Shown here piece after piece: positions 1-11,036 of a DNA stretch of 64,000 bases. The notes under the pieces were generated by a model that was given only the letters and a program-made list of their open reading frames with translations, was not told where the DNA came from and did not search any database. Both the position numbers and the translations under genes were made by a program. Position 1 is the stretch's first letter. Each line of letters starts with the position of its first letter. The stretch spans positions 744,001 to 808,000 of the forward strand of contig NZ_VCEK01000001.1 in assembly GCF_005862235.1 (NCBI RefSeq), in the 5' to 3' direction. The DNA comes from Saccharomonospora piscinae. Lineage in GTDB: Bacteria; Actinomycetota; Actinomycetes; Mycobacteriales; Pseudonocardiaceae.

Positions 1-43
1 ATCCTTCTCGGACGGCGGCGTCGCGGCTGGGACCGGCGCGTCG

Positions 44-442
44 TCACCGCAGGTAGGTGCGGTCGCCGAAGTCGTCGTCCCCGTCGTCCGGGCCGTGCTC
101 ACCGTCCGCGCCGCGCCGCTGCGCTTCCGCACGTTCCCGTTCCCGCAGTTCGGCGAACTGCCGCTCCCCCAGCGCCGCCAGCTCGTCGCGCTCCTCGTCG
201 GACAGTGCGCGGTACTGCTCGGCGCCCTGCTCGGCGAGCGGGTTCAACGCCCGGGCGAACGCCGCGGATCCGGCCACGTCGCGCAGGCCGCGCCTGCCGG
301 TCAGCACGTCGTCCACCAGATGGCGGAACTCCGGGTCCTCGGTCTTGCCGCGCAACAGCGTCAGCGAATTGCGGAGGTGGCGGGACAGCGCCGCGTCGCC
401 TCGGGCGACGTCGAGCAGCGGGTCCGGGCTCGCCTCGGCCAT
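44..442 (-). CDS. Conserved hypothetical protein beside ESX-like genes (132 aa)
   Basis: The 132-residue acidic protein has no signal peptide or membrane segment. Its N-terminal half looks helical; the C-terminal 40 residues are rich in E, R, D and G and look disordered (RERERAEAQRRG, then a DDGDDD run). It starts one base after the stop of the upstream ESX-like gene, so all three leftward genes at the window edge look co-transcribed. I do not recognise a family. The position after two WXG100-like proteins suggests an accessory or chaperone-like part of a type VII secretion substrate set, which is inference only. The ATG start fits the tight spacing. Confidence 0.7.
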   Translation of the reverse strand: MAEASPDPLLDVARGDAALSRHLRNSLTLLRGKTEDPEFRHLVDDVLTGRRGLRDVAGSAAFARALNPLAEQGAEQYRALSDEERDELAALGERQFAELRERERAEAQRRGADGEHGPDDGDDDFGDRTYLR

Positions 443-443
443 G

Positions 444-1160
444 TCAGACTCCCGGGTGGTCGTAGTTGCTCTCCGGCAGGGCGTGCTTTTCCAGGTCGTC
501 CAACGTGCCCAGGTAGCCCGCGACGAGCCCGACCAGCCCCTGCGCGCTGTTCCACGCGATGGTGTGAGCCTGCAGGACGTCGCCCCACACGCCGAGCGCC
601 TTCGACACCGTGGCCACCGCGGCGGCGCCCGACAGCACCGGGCCGATCACGGTCCAGCTACTCGCCGCGGCGGCGGCGAGTTCGAGCCCGAGCGCGATCA
701 GCAGGTCCATGAGCATCTCCAGCGAGGCCTTGATCGCGGCTGCCGCCTCGTACATGCCCACGGCCGTGGTCTCGAAGTCGCCGCCCATCGCCTCCAGGCT
801 CTGCTGCTGGTCCCCGACCGTGCCCGCGAGCCCCGTGAAGTACTCGTTCGCGCTGTCGGCGGCGTTGCCCTGCCAGTCGTGCGCGACGGCACCGCACGCC
901 GTCGTGATGCTGTTGGCGTACTCGGCGCTGAACTCACCGAGGTTCTTCAAGGCGATGCCCGCGCGCTGGACCGCCTCCCAGTCGCCCGCCATCTCCTGGG
1001 CGACCCACTCGAAGGGGTTGACGTCGAAGACGGCGTCGATCGCCTGCCCCACCCAGTAGGACACGCTGATGTACTGACTGATGCCGATGACGTTCTCGAG
1101 TAGGTCCGGGATCGGGTCCGACGCCTGCGGGTCCGTCAACGCGGCGGAGGGATCACTCAT
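444..1160 (-). CDS. WXG100/ESX-like type VII secretion protein (238 aa)
   Basis: A mostly helical protein of 238 residues. Around residues 92-100 it reads AHDWQGNAADSANEYF, a W-x-G turn between two long helices as in WXG100/PPE-like proteins, followed by a helix rich in Q, E and A. A hydrophobic alanine-rich stretch (about 155-200) could insert in a membrane or pack as a helical hairpin. Family knowledge: such proteins are secreted by ESX/type VII systems, usually as heterodimers. The gene lies 2 bases after the stop of a shorter WXG100-like gene, so the two may encode partners. No secretion ATPase is in the window, so the cognate system is unknown. Confidence 0.75.
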   Translation of the reverse strand: MSDPSAALTDPQASDPIPDLLENVIGISQYISVSYWVGQAIDAVFDVNPFEWVAQEMAGDWEAVQRAGIALKNLGEFSAEYANSITTACGAVAHDWQGNAADSANEYFTGLAGTVGDQQQSLEAMGGDFETTAVGMYEAAAAIKASLEMLMDLLIALGLELAAAAASSWTVIGPVLSGAAAVATVSKALGVWGDVLQAHTIAWNSAQGLVGLVAGYLGTLDDLEKHALPESNYDHPGV

Positions 1161-1162
1161 GG

Positions 1163-1474
1163 TCAGTCGCCCGTCTCGTACGTGCGGTCGAGCCGCTCGG
1201 CCTTCTCGTCGTCGGTCTCCTGGTACATCACGGCGGCCTTGTCCACTTCCGCCGCCGAGGTCCGCTGGATCGTCGCGAGACGGCCGTAGTTCGCCGTCAA
1301 CGCCTCCAGCACGTCGGCCGCCGCACCGGCCACCGTGGCGAACATGCGGGCGTCGCCCGCGGTGACATTCAGGTGGTCGGACACGTAGTCCTTCGCCGCG
1401 TTGGCGTCGGACACCAGGCCGTCCATCGCCTCGCCGAACTTCCGGATGCTTCCGGGCTCCGCCCTGAATCCCAT
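1163..1474 (-). CDS. Small ESX-family protein (103 aa)
   Basis: A 103-residue helical protein beginning MGFRAEPGSIRKFGEAMDGL and ending in a charged tail, the size and composition of ESX/type VII substrates, with no signal peptide. The usual W-x-G turn is replaced by a region around NVTAGDARMFATVAG, so it belongs to the diverged type often named 'type VII secretion target'. I chose the ATG at 1474, which has GGTGAG seven bases upstream; the open frame continues to 1594 but that part has coding composition unlike a protein N-terminus. It is the first gene of a three-gene leftward unit and is divergent from the membrane protein at 1588. Confidence 0.75.
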   Translation of the reverse strand: MGFRAEPGSIRKFGEAMDGLVSDANAAKDYVSDHLNVTAGDARMFATVAGAAADVLEALTANYGRLATIQRTSAAEVDKAAVMYQETDDEKAERLDRTYETGD

Positions 1475-1587
1475 ACGATGCTCACCGCCGCGTCCTGGTC
1501 CGCTGTCTCGCGCGGACTGTACCAACGCCCACGGACCGGCCAGGACCGCGACGGCGAGCACGGACGCAGACGGGCAGGGAGCGAACG

Positions 1588-2145
1588 ATGTCATCCGACC
1601 GGGCGCGAGTGCGGATCCCCGCCGAACTGGCCGCGGACGGCACCGGCCTGCCCGACCGCTGCGCCCGGCACGGCCGGCCCGCCGCGAGGCGCGCCGACTT
1701 CGCCCTCCAGTCGAAGGTCCGGGTGGAGGGCAACCGGGCGTTGAGCGCCAACGCGCTCAGCACGGCGAGCAGGCTGAGCCGCTACGCCGAACGGGTGCGC
1801 GTCGTACCCGTTCGGGCCTGGCCGTTGTGCCGGTCCTGCCTGCGCCTGCGGCGCTCGTGGCTGGCGGTGACACTGCTGCTGTTCGTGGGCGGGCTCACGG
1901 CGTTCGTCGGCTCACTGCTGGTCGGCGTGCTCTCCGACGACGCTCCCCGTGCTCTCGCGGGCGCCGCCGCGGGCGGGTTCGTCGCGCTGGTGCTCTCGGC
2001 GCTGCCGTTCAGCAGGGCGGGTCTCGGGCGGATCGCCGGTGCGTTCACCAGCGACGACGGCACCGAAGTGGAGGTCGCCGACCCGAGCGCGGAGTTCACC
2101 ACGGACCTCGCGCGTCACCGGGGCCCCGCGCCGGGGCCTTCGTAG
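1588..2145 (+). CDS. Hypothetical membrane protein with two transmembrane helices (185 aa)
   Basis: The start ATG has AGGGAG six bases upstream. The first 85 residues are basic and contain Cys-His (PDRCARHGRPAA) and Cys (WPLCRSCLRLRR) pairs that could bind a metal as a rudimentary zinc ribbon. Two hydrophobic helices follow at about 91-115 and 121-141, then an acidic C-terminal tail. The layout is a cytosolic metal-binding-like domain, a helical hairpin in the membrane and a short tail. I do not recognise the family; similar small proteins sit near ESX clusters in Pseudonocardiaceae. It is divergent from the ESX-like trio, so they may share a regulatory region. Confidence 0.65.
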   Translation: MSSDRARVRIPAELAADGTGLPDRCARHGRPAARRADFALQSKVRVEGNRALSANALSTASRLSRYAERVRVVPVRAWPLCRSCLRLRRSWLAVTLLLFVGGLTAFVGSLLVGVLSDDAPRALAGAAAGGFVALVLSALPFSRAGLGRIAGAFTSDDGTEVEVADPSAEFTTDLARHRGPAPGPS

Positions 2146-2201
2146 CGGGCCCGAACCGGCCCCGTGCGGCCGTGCCGGGGCGACCCGGCAGAATCGTCGC
2201 C

Positions 2202-2693
2202 GTGTTCCGGATCGTGTTCTTCCATCCCGAGATTCCAGGCAACACCGGCAACGCGATCCGGCTCGCCGCCAACACCGGCTGCGAACTGCACCTGATCGAA
2301 CCGCTGGGGTTCTCGCTGGAGGACCGCTACCTGCGCAGGGCGGGCCTGGACTACCACGACCTGGCGGAGGTGCGGATTCATCGCGATCTGGAGGGGGCCT
2401 GGCAGGCACTCGCCCCGGAACGGGTCCACGCGTTCACGGCACGGGCGCGGCTCAGGCACACCGACGTGTCCTACGCGGCGGGCGACGTCCTGCTGTTCGG
2501 CCCCGAGTCGGTGGGCCTGCCGTCCGAGGTGCTGGCCGACCGGCGGATCACCGGCCGGGTGCGGCTGCCGATGGTGCCCGCGTCCCGCTCGCTGAACCTC
2601 ACCAACACGGCGTCGGTCGCCGTGTACGAGGCGTGGCGCCAGCACGACTTCGCGGGTGCGGGATCAGGGCAACCGCTGGCCGATCAGCAGTGA
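2202..2693 (+). CDS. trmL: tRNA (cytidine(34)-2'-O)-methyltransferase, TrmL type (SPOUT)
   Basis: This 163-residue SpoU/TrmH-superfamily enzyme uses S-adenosylmethionine to 2'-O-methylate the wobble nucleotide of leucine tRNAs. All three SPOUT motifs are visible: PEIPGNTGNAIRLAANTG (residues about 9-26), LFGPESVGLP (about 103-112), and MVPASRSLNLTNTASVAVYE (about 126-145) that forms the trefoil knot. The length matches TrmL (about 155 aa) and there is no extra RNA-binding domain. The GTG at 2202 is the only start that gives a normal N-terminus (MFRIVFFHPEIPG). The 3' end overlaps the convergent VWA gene by 30 bases. Confidence 0.93.
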   Translation: MFRIVFFHPEIPGNTGNAIRLAANTGCELHLIEPLGFSLEDRYLRRAGLDYHDLAEVRIHRDLEGAWQALAPERVHAFTARARLRHTDVSYAAGDVLLFGPESVGLPSEVLADRRITGRVRLPMVPASRSLNLTNTASVAVYEAWRQHDFAGAGSGQPLADQQ

Positions 2694-3644
2694 ACTCGCG
2701 GCGGCGCCCACGAGGGCGATGGTGCCCAGCGCCACCCACGGCCTGCTGTTGTCCACTTCCTTGGTCTCGTAGCCGATCTGCTCGCCGAGGCTGTCGTACA
2801 CCCGCTTGAGTTCCTCGGCGGTGGCGGCCTTGTAGAAGTCGCCGCCCGACAACCGCGCGATCTCGCGCATGGACGTGTCGTCGACCTCCACCGGTACCTG
2901 CTTACCCTCGATCTCCACGCTGCCGTAGGACGTGCCGAAGGAGATCGTGCTGACCGGGATGTCCTTCTGCTTGGCCATGCCCGCCGCCGTGAACGCTCCA
3001 CGCGGTGCGTACTCGTCCTGCGGCACGGTCTGCTTGCCGTCCGTCATCAGCACGATCCGGGAGGGCGGCGGCCCCTCGGCACCCCCGACGACGGCGGAGA
3101 AGCTCTCGATGGACTGGAGGGCGGCGAAGATGCCCTCCCCCGTGGCGGTGGACTGCGCGAGCTTGAGGTTCTCGATCGCGTGGGTCACGCCGCCCCGCTC
3201 CGTGGTGGGCGCCACCAGCACCGTGGCCGTGCCCGCGAAGGAGATCAACCCGAGGTTGACTCCCGGGGTCAGGCCCTCGGCGAACGAACGCGCGGCGTCC
3301 TGCGCGGCACGCAGCCTGCTGGGCTCGACGTCCGTCGACTTCATCGACAGTGACACGTCGACCACCAGCATGACCGTGGCGCGGTTGCGCGGCACCTTCT
3401 GCTCGGCCGTCGGACCGGCCAGCGCGAACGTCAGCAGCAGCAGCGACACGACCAGCAGCGCGGCCGGCACGTGCCGCGCCCGGCCCTGTCCCCGAGGCGC
3501 GACCCGCTCCAGCAGTTCCAGGTTCGTGAACCGCAGGGTGCGTTTGCGGCGGGAACGCAGCGCGAGCACGTAGCCCACCACCAGCGCCGCCACCACGACG
3601 ACCAGCAGGAACCACCACGGCGCCGCGAATCCGGACACGCTCAT
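2664..3644 (-). CDS. VWA-domain membrane protein of the MoxR/DUF58 operon
   Basis: The 326-residue protein has N-terminal helices at about 8-30 and 57-78, then a von Willebrand factor A domain at about 95-290 with a MIDAS motif (DVSLSMKS; later TDG in LMTDGKQT), and a C-terminal helix (about 302-322). This is the BatA-like layout, with the VWA domain held at the membrane to bind divalent cations and client proteins. Its ATG overlaps the DUF58 stop by four bases (ATGA), so it is coupled to DUF58 and MoxR. Family knowledge: the trio acts as an AAA+ chaperone or envelope-stress assembly system; the client is unknown here. The gene overlaps trmL tail to tail. Confidence 0.9.
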   Translation of the reverse strand: MSVSGFAAPWWFLLVVVVAALVVGYVLALRSRRKRTLRFTNLELLERVAPRGQGRARHVPAALLVVSLLLLTFALAGPTAEQKVPRNRATVMLVVDVSLSMKSTDVEPSRLRAAQDAARSFAEGLTPGVNLGLISFAGTATVLVAPTTERGGVTHAIENLKLAQSTATGEGIFAALQSIESFSAVVGGAEGPPPSRIVLMTDGKQTVPQDEYAPRGAFTAAGMAKQKDIPVSTISFGTSYGSVEIEGKQVPVEVDDTSMREIARLSGGDFYKAATAEELKRVYDSLGEQIGYETKEVDNSRPWVALGTIALVGAAASSLLIGQRLP

Positions 3645-4591
3645 GAGGCAGCTCCCGACCATCCTCGCTTGCGGGCCACGGCGAAGCGCACCAGGTCGGC
3701 GATCCAGTCGGAGTCCGTGCGCAGCACGAGGTGCCCCGCCCCGGCCTGCCGGATCGCGCGCGCCACCTCGGCCCGGTGGGCGCTCGCGGCGGCGGCGAAC
3801 TCCTTGCGCAGCAGAGCCGAGACGTGGACGTCGCGCTGCCGCCCCGACTCGGGGTCGGCCAGCACGACCGATCCGACCTCGGGCAGGTCGACGTCGCGCG
3901 GGTCGAGCACCTCCACGGCCATCAGGTCGTGCCGCGCCGACAGTGCCCGCAGCGGGCGCTCCCACGTCACGGGGCCGAGGAAGTCCGAGATCACGACGGC
4001 GAGGCCACGACGGCGCGGCGGCCTGCGCAGCTTGTCCACCAGCGTCGCGAGGTCGCCGCGTGTGCCCTCCTCGGCGCTCGGCAGTGTCGCGACCCTGCGG
4101 ACCAGGTCACGGGCATGGCCGAGGCCGCCCCGGGGCGGGACCCGCACGGTCTCGGCGCCGTTCGACAGCAGCGCGCCGATGCGGTTGCCACCGCCGCCGG
4201 TGAGGTGGGCGACGGCGGCGACGGCGCACACCACGAGGTCACGCTTCTCGCAGGCCGCGGTGCCGAAGTCCAGGCTCGGCGAGAGGTCGGCCACCACCCA
4301 GGTCTCCAGCTCGCGGTCGGCGACCGTCTCGCGAATGTGCGGGGTGGTCGTCCGCGCGGTGACCGCCCAGTCCATGCGGCGGACGTCGTCGCCGGGCTGG
4401 TACGGCCGGGCCTCACCGGGTTCGGAACCGGGGCCGGGCACCAGTCCCAGGTGATTGCCCTGCAGAAGCCCGTCGAGCCGGCGCCGGACGTCCAGTTCCA
4501 GGGTGCGCAGCCCGGCCTCCATCCGGTCGCCCCGCAGAATGGGCGGCGCCCACGTGGGCCGGTTCGCCCTGGCGTCGTTGTTCGGTGTCAT
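3641..4591 (-). CDS. DUF58 domain-containing protein
   Basis: The 316-residue cytosolic protein carries the DUF58 signature at about residues 60-76 (GEARPYQPGDDVRRMDW) and a degenerate VWA-like fold behind it (VVADLSPSLDFG, then VVISDF). DUF58 proteins are the middle partner in MoxR AAA+ operons. The start at 4591 is used, but a second ATG at 4522 (MEAGLRTLELDVRR) sits closer to the conserved domain and could be the real start because the extra 23 residues look unstructured. The stop overlaps the VWA start by four bases; the upstream moxR stop is nine bases away, so the three genes form one operon. Confidence 0.9.
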   Translation of the reverse strand: MTPNNDARANRPTWAPPILRGDRMEAGLRTLELDVRRRLDGLLQGNHLGLVPGPGSEPGEARPYQPGDDVRRMDWAVTARTTTPHIRETVADRELETWVVADLSPSLDFGTAACEKRDLVVCAVAAVAHLTGGGGNRIGALLSNGAETVRVPPRGGLGHARDLVRRVATLPSAEEGTRGDLATLVDKLRRPPRRRGLAVVISDFLGPVTWERPLRALSARHDLMAVEVLDPRDVDLPEVGSVVLADPESGRQRDVHVSALLRKEFAAAASAHRAEVARAIRQAGAGHLVLRTDSDWIADLVRFAVARKRGWSGAAS

Positions 4592-4600
4592 GTCGGCCCG

Positions 4601-5644
4601 CTACCTGCCGGGCACACCTGCCGGGACCGCGGGTCCCGTGCCGGGGCCGGGTCCCTGGGGCCGGGCCGACACCTGCGGCAGCGGCACGGCCTGCAACACC
4701 CGGTTGACGATGTGGTCGAGCGGCACGCCGTCGGCCAGCGCGTCGTACGACAGCACGAGCCGGTGGCGCAGCACGTCGGGCACGATGTCCACCACGTCCT
4801 GCGGCAGCACGTAGTCCCGGCCCCGCACCAGCGCGAGCGCGCGGGCACCGGAGATGACCCCGAGGCTCGCCCGCGGCGAGGCTCCGTAGGAGACCCAGCC
4901 CGCGACGTCGGTGAGGCCGTGCTCACCGGGTTTGCGGGTCGCCAGCACCAGCCGCACCACGTAGTCCACCAGCGCGTGGTGGACGAAGACCTGGGACGCG
5001 ACGTCCTGCAGCCGCACCAGCTCGTCGGGCGAGAGCACCTGCTGCGGTTCCGGCGGAGTCACGCCCATGCGGTAGACGATCTCGCGCTCCTCCTCCGCCG
5101 TCGGGTACTCGACGACGATCTTGAAAAGGAAGCGGTCGCGCTGGGCCTCCGGCAGCGGGTAGACGCCCTCGTTCTCGATGGGGTTCTGGGTCGCGAGCAC
5201 CAGGAACGGGTGCGGCATCGGGAACGTCTCGCCGCCGATGGACACGTGCCGCTCCGCCATGATCTCCAGCATGGCCGACTGGACCTTCGCGGGCGCGCGG
5301 TTGATCTCGTCGGCGAGGACGAAGTTGGCCAGCACCGGCCCCAGCTCGACGTCGAACTTCTCGCTGGACTGCCGGTAGATCCGGGTTCCCAGGATGTCGG
5401 CTGGCACGAGGTCGGGGGTGAACTGCACGCGGGAGAACGATCCGCCCACCACCCGGGCGAACGTCTCGACCGCGAGCGTCTTCGCGACACCGGGCACGCC
5501 TTCCAGCAGCAGATGGCCCTTCGCCAGCAGCCCGACCAGCATGCGCTCGACGAGCCGGTCCTGCCCCACGATGACGCGCTTCACCTCGAACACGGTGCGC
5601 TCCAGCAACTGCGCGTCCTGCGCCGGGGTGCCGGGCTCGGTCAC
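4601..5644 (-). CDS. MoxR family AAA+ ATPase
   Basis: The 347-residue AAA+ ATPase has a Walker A variant GVPGVAKT (about 48-55), Walker B VLADEINRAP, sensor 1 ATQNP and an arginine finger/sensor 2 region (YGASPRASLG). MoxR proteins remodel client complexes with VWA-domain partners. I set the start at the GTG at 5644: GAGGAGG lies five bases upstream of it, whereas an earlier in-frame GTG at 5668 has no ribosome-binding site and would put that Shine-Dalgarno sequence inside the coding region. It is the first gene of the MoxR-DUF58-VWA operon. Client and inducing condition cannot be read from sequence. Confidence 0.93.
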   Translation of the reverse strand: MTEPGTPAQDAQLLERTVFEVKRVIVGQDRLVERMLVGLLAKGHLLLEGVPGVAKTLAVETFARVVGGSFSRVQFTPDLVPADILGTRIYRQSSEKFDVELGPVLANFVLADEINRAPAKVQSAMLEIMAERHVSIGGETFPMPHPFLVLATQNPIENEGVYPLPEAQRDRFLFKIVVEYPTAEEEREIVYRMGVTPPEPQQVLSPDELVRLQDVASQVFVHHALVDYVVRLVLATRKPGEHGLTDVAGWVSYGASPRASLGVISGARALALVRGRDYVLPQDVVDIVPDVLRHRLVLSYDALADGVPLDHIVNRVLQAVPLPQVSARPQGPGPGTGPAVPAGVPGR

Positions 5645-5769
5645 ACCTACCTCCTCGCTGGCGACCACTGGTGTGCCCCGTGACCGTACCGGGTGCCCGG
5701 GGTGGGACTGATCACGGCCGTGCAGTCGCCAGGAAACTCCCCGGCCGGTGTGACGGCTGTGAAGCCTGG

Positions 5770-6429
5770 TCAGGGGCGCAGGTCCTCCGGTGTGTCGATG
5801 TCACGGGCCTCGTCCGCCAGCGCCGCGACCTCCACAATGGACGACATACCCAGGGTGCCACGCATCGACGCGCCCCGGGGCTCGGTGGGCACGGCCGTGG
5901 TCAGGGCCGCCCGCCGCCAGATGCCCGTGAGCCATTGCCGGTGGCCCGTCTCGTCGACGAGCAGCGCACCGTCGGCCGCCGGGTCGCCACGCAGAGCGGA
6001 CCACAACCGGGCGACCGTGTGCGCGGTCACGCCGGGCAGGTCCGCCGCCAGCACCGCCACGGTCATGCCGGTCGCGTCGCTCGTCCCGGTGGTATCGGTC
6101 GTCTCGGTCGTGTCGCTCGCATCGGTCATATCGTCGGAGGGCGGCGCGAGCCGGTCCAGCAGGGCCAGCGCGGCGGCCAGCGCCGCCACCGGACCGGAGC
6201 CCGGCGGCTCCTCGCGCACCCAGCGCACGTCCGCGGGCAGTGGCCTGCGGGGACCCACGACGATCACCGGCTCGGCCGCGCGCAACGCCGTCGTGGCCGT
6301 GACCAGCAACGGAACGCCTTCGACGCGCAGCGACGGCTTGTCGATCCCGCCGAGCCGCCGCGCGGCTCCGCCCGCGAGCACGACACCGGCCAGCCCCGGC
6401 AGCACGGGCGGGGACGGCACTTCGGTCAC
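5770..6429 (-). CDS. MobA-like molybdenum cofactor guanylyltransferase / NTP transferase
   Basis: The 219-residue nucleotidyltransferase has the MobA fold start LPGLAGVVLAGGAARRLGG and IDKPSL, and a DLPG metal-binding motif in AVLAADLPGV. Family knowledge: MobA transfers GMP to molybdopterin to make the bis-MGD cofactor; related actinobacterial proteins carry the same motif with uncertain substrates. Between the first half and the DLPG strand there is an inserted Thr/Asp/Ala-rich stretch made of a 9-base tandem repeat. A molybdopterin oxidoreductase lies about 40 kb away but is sulfite-oxidase-like and would not need GMP attachment. The GTG start is seven bases after the NlpC/P60 stop, so the two are probably co-transcribed. 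Confidence 0.8.
   Translation of the reverse strand: MTEVPSPPVLPGLAGVVLAGGAARRLGGIDKPSLRVEGVPLLVTATTALRAAEPVIVVGPRRPLPADVRWVREEPPGSGPVAALAAALALLDRLAPPSDDMTDASDTTETTDTTGTSDATGMTVAVLAADLPGVTAHTVARLWSALRGDPAADGALLVDETGHRQWLTGIWRRAALTTAVPTEPRGASMRGTLGMSSIVEVAALADEARDIDTPEDLRP
6064..6129 (-). repeat. 9-bp minisatellite inside the MobA-like gene
   Basis: Read on the minus strand, seven consecutive 9-base units follow the pattern A(C/G)CGA(N)(A/G)C(G/C), encoding Thr/Ser - Asp/Glu/Gly - Thr/Ala triplets. The period is a multiple of three, so copy-number changes keep the frame. The repeat sits in a surface loop just before the metal-binding DLPG strand, where a length change could be tolerated. Confidence 0.75.
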
Positions 6430-6436
6430 GCGGTCA

Positions 6437-7729
6437 CTACTCCACCAGGCGGGTGACGTACGGCATGATGCCGCTGTAGCGTACCGGCGCGACGCGCACG
6501 TGTCCGCCCGAGTACGGGGCCTCCACCATCTGCCCGTCGCCCAGGTACAGCGCGACGTGGTGTATGCGACCCGGGCCCCAGAACAGCATGTCGCCGCGCC
6601 GCATCTGCGCCAGCGGTATCTTGCGGCCCGCCTCGTACTGGTAGCCGCTGTAGTGCGGCAACGCCGCCACGGAGGCGAACGCGTAGATCATCAGCCCCGA
6701 GCAGTCGAACCCGATCTTGTTGTAGTCACCGTGGGCGTCGGCGACGCCGCCGTCGCGGATGCCGTAGGTGGGCCCGTGCGCGTTGCCACCGCCCCACGCG
6801 TAGGGCACACCCAGCTGGGACAGCGCTCGCGCGACGACGGACTCGACGACGTCACCGGAGTGGCCCGAGGCAGCCGGGGGCGTGGCGGGGGCGGCGGGGG
6901 CGGGCGCCGCCGGGGGCGCGGCGGCGGCCTGCTGGTCCCGCCACCGCTCGTAGCGATCACGTTGGGCATGCAGGCCGTCCACGGTGTTTCTGGCCTGAGC
7001 GAGGCGCCGTTCGACGTCGCGCTTGTCCGCCTCGACGGCCCGCAGTTCGCGCTGCTGCTCCCGCGCGGCGGACACCGCGTCGGCCATCGCGGCGTCGGCC
7101 GCCTCGCTGGCCTGCCGGGCCTCCACCCGCCGCGTCTCGGCGGTGCGCAGCGCCTCGCGAGCGTCGGCGTCGGCGTTCGCCGCCTCCACGAGCGCGTCCT
7201 GGAGTCGGCGCAGCGTGCCGAGGTGGACCTCACCGACGGCGCCCAGCAGTTGCTCCCGCGCGAGCACATCGCGCGGATTCTCGGCGCCCAGGTAGGCGCC
7301 GACGGAGCCGATGACGCCGCCCTGGCGGTAGCTGCCCGCCACGAAGTCGTCGAAGTCACGCCGGGCGTCACCGAGCGTCGCGCGGGCACCGTGGGCCCGC
7401 CGTTCGGCGGCGGTGGCCGCCCGGTCGGCCTCCTCCGCGGCGGCCACGGCGGAGTCGTGGTCGACCCGTGCCTTGTTGGCGGCCTCACGCTGGGCCGCGA
7501 CCTCGGCGTGGAGCTCGCCCAGCCGGGCTTCGGTCTCCGCGAGGTCGTTGGCCAGCCGCCCCACGGCGTCGGCCCTGCGCTGCGCCCGCTCCTCGCTCTG
7601 GCGGATCTCGGAGTCACTCGGGTTGTCGGGCGGCTGGGCCGAGGCCACGTGGCAGGCGCCGCTGAGCGCCGCCACCAGCAGCGCGAGGACGGCGGCCGGC
7701 CGGGACGTTCGCACTCGCTCGCTCGGCAC
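6437..7729 (-). CDS. NlpC/P60 peptidoglycan hydrolase with coiled coil (RipA-like)
   Basis: The exported 430-residue protein has a signal peptide (VRTSRPAAVLALLVAALSG, cysteine near residue 26 so it may be a lipoprotein), a long Ala/Glu/Arg coiled coil at about 35-270, a Pro/Ala linker, and a C-terminal NlpC/P60 domain at about 300-430. Catalytic cysteine is in GFDCSGL and histidine in IHHVALYLG. Family knowledge: such enzymes cut D-Glu-mDAP bonds in peptidoglycan stems at division. I start at GTG 7729 because GGAGGTG lies six bases upstream; the longer GTG at 7744 would contain that ribosome-binding site. Nearest homologues are mycobacterial RipA/RipC-type proteins. Confidence 0.9.
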   Translation of the reverse strand: MPSERVRTSRPAAVLALLVAALSGACHVASAQPPDNPSDSEIRQSEERAQRRADAVGRLANDLAETEARLGELHAEVAAQREAANKARVDHDSAVAAAEEADRAATAAERRAHGARATLGDARRDFDDFVAGSYRQGGVIGSVGAYLGAENPRDVLAREQLLGAVGEVHLGTLRRLQDALVEAANADADAREALRTAETRRVEARQASEAADAAMADAVSAAREQQRELRAVEADKRDVERRLAQARNTVDGLHAQRDRYERWRDQQAAAAPPAAPAPAAPATPPAASGHSGDVVESVVARALSQLGVPYAWGGGNAHGPTYGIRDGGVADAHGDYNKIGFDCSGLMIYAFASVAALPHYSGYQYEAGRKIPLAQMRRGDMLFWGPGRIHHVALYLGDGQMVEAPYSGGHVRVAPVRYSGIMPYVTRLVE

Positions 7730-7880
7730 CGGTGTCACCTCCACGTCGGATGGCTCCCGACTGTGCCACCGGTGTCACAGGCACACCACGCGCACCAGGC
7801 GAAACACGAGTTTCTCCCTGCGAATTCAGGCATCCGGGTGACGGGTGCCGCGCTCGTCCGGGTGACCCAGCGCCGGAGGG

Positions 7881-7940
7881 GTGGTGCAGCGAAGGCCACC
7901 TTCGCTGCACCACACGCAGTCAAGGTGGCCTTCGCTGCAC
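7881..7940. repeat. Inverted repeat element upstream of acnA
   Basis: Two overlapping perfect inverted repeats share one arm. Arms 7881-7895 and 7899-7913 (15 bp, 3-nt loop) could form a tight hairpin. Arm 7884-7902 (gtgcagcgaaggccacctt) also pairs with 7922-7940 (19 bp, 19-nt loop). The two hairpins are mutually exclusive. The element lies between divergent promoters, so it is not a plain terminator. A related copy (GCGAAGGCCACCTT core) follows acnA at 10965. Confidence 0.85.
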
Positions 7941-8003
7941 AAGCCAGGGCGCCACGGATGCCGCTATCACACCCCCGGAGCACACCGGTGGGCTATCCTG
8001 ACC

Positions 8004-8031
8004 TTGACCAGAAAAAGGACAAGCGTACGGT
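8004..8031 (+). promoter_or_regulatory. acnA promoter with AcnR-type operator
   Basis: TTGACC at 8004-8009 is a good -35 element; TACGGT at 8026-8031 is a plausible -10 with a 16-base spacer. An inverted-repeat site AAGGACAAGCGTACGG at 8015-8030 covers the spacer and -10. It matches the Corynebacterium AcnR consensus as I recall it (CAGNAC-N3-CGTACTG) at 11 of 13 fixed positions and shares the half CGTACGG with the site before the acnR-type gene at 19200. A repressor bound here would block RNA polymerase. The rest of the 7730-8142 gap holds the inverted repeat at 7881-7940 and about 100 bases of untranslated leader with no clear structure. Confidence 0.6.
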
Positions 8032-8139
8032 TTAGTGGGCAGGCCGTCGCGACGGCCACCTCCGCGGGCGCTGCGGACGCGGTGGGGGTGGGCGACACTC
8101 GACCTGCTCCTACCCGAACCACCGCCGCCACTGGAGTGA

Positions 8140-10953
<2,814 letters not shown>

Positions 10954-10964
10954 TCCGGGTCGCC

Positions 10965-11011
10965 GCGAAGGCCACCTTCACCGCGTCCGGCGCTGTGAGG
11001 GTGGCCTTCGC
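10965..11011. repeat. Inverted repeat downstream of acnA (possible terminator)
   Basis: Arms 10965-10980 (gcgaaggccaccttca) and 10996-11011 pair over 16 positions with one G-U, loop of 15 bases. It has no T-tract, so it could be a structured terminator of the GC-rich type or only a repeat. The GCGAAGGCCACCTT core is the same as in the element before acnA at 7881-7940, so acnA is bracketed by related copies. Confidence 0.7.
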
Positions 11012-11036
11012 CGCGCCATGACCCGGGAGGGCACCC

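Noticed and set aside
1401-2201. Upstream extension of the trmL frame
   Set aside because: The frame is open to 1401, but the conserved N-terminus begins at MFRIVFFHPEIPG (GTG 2202), and the earlier part overlaps another gene in another frame.
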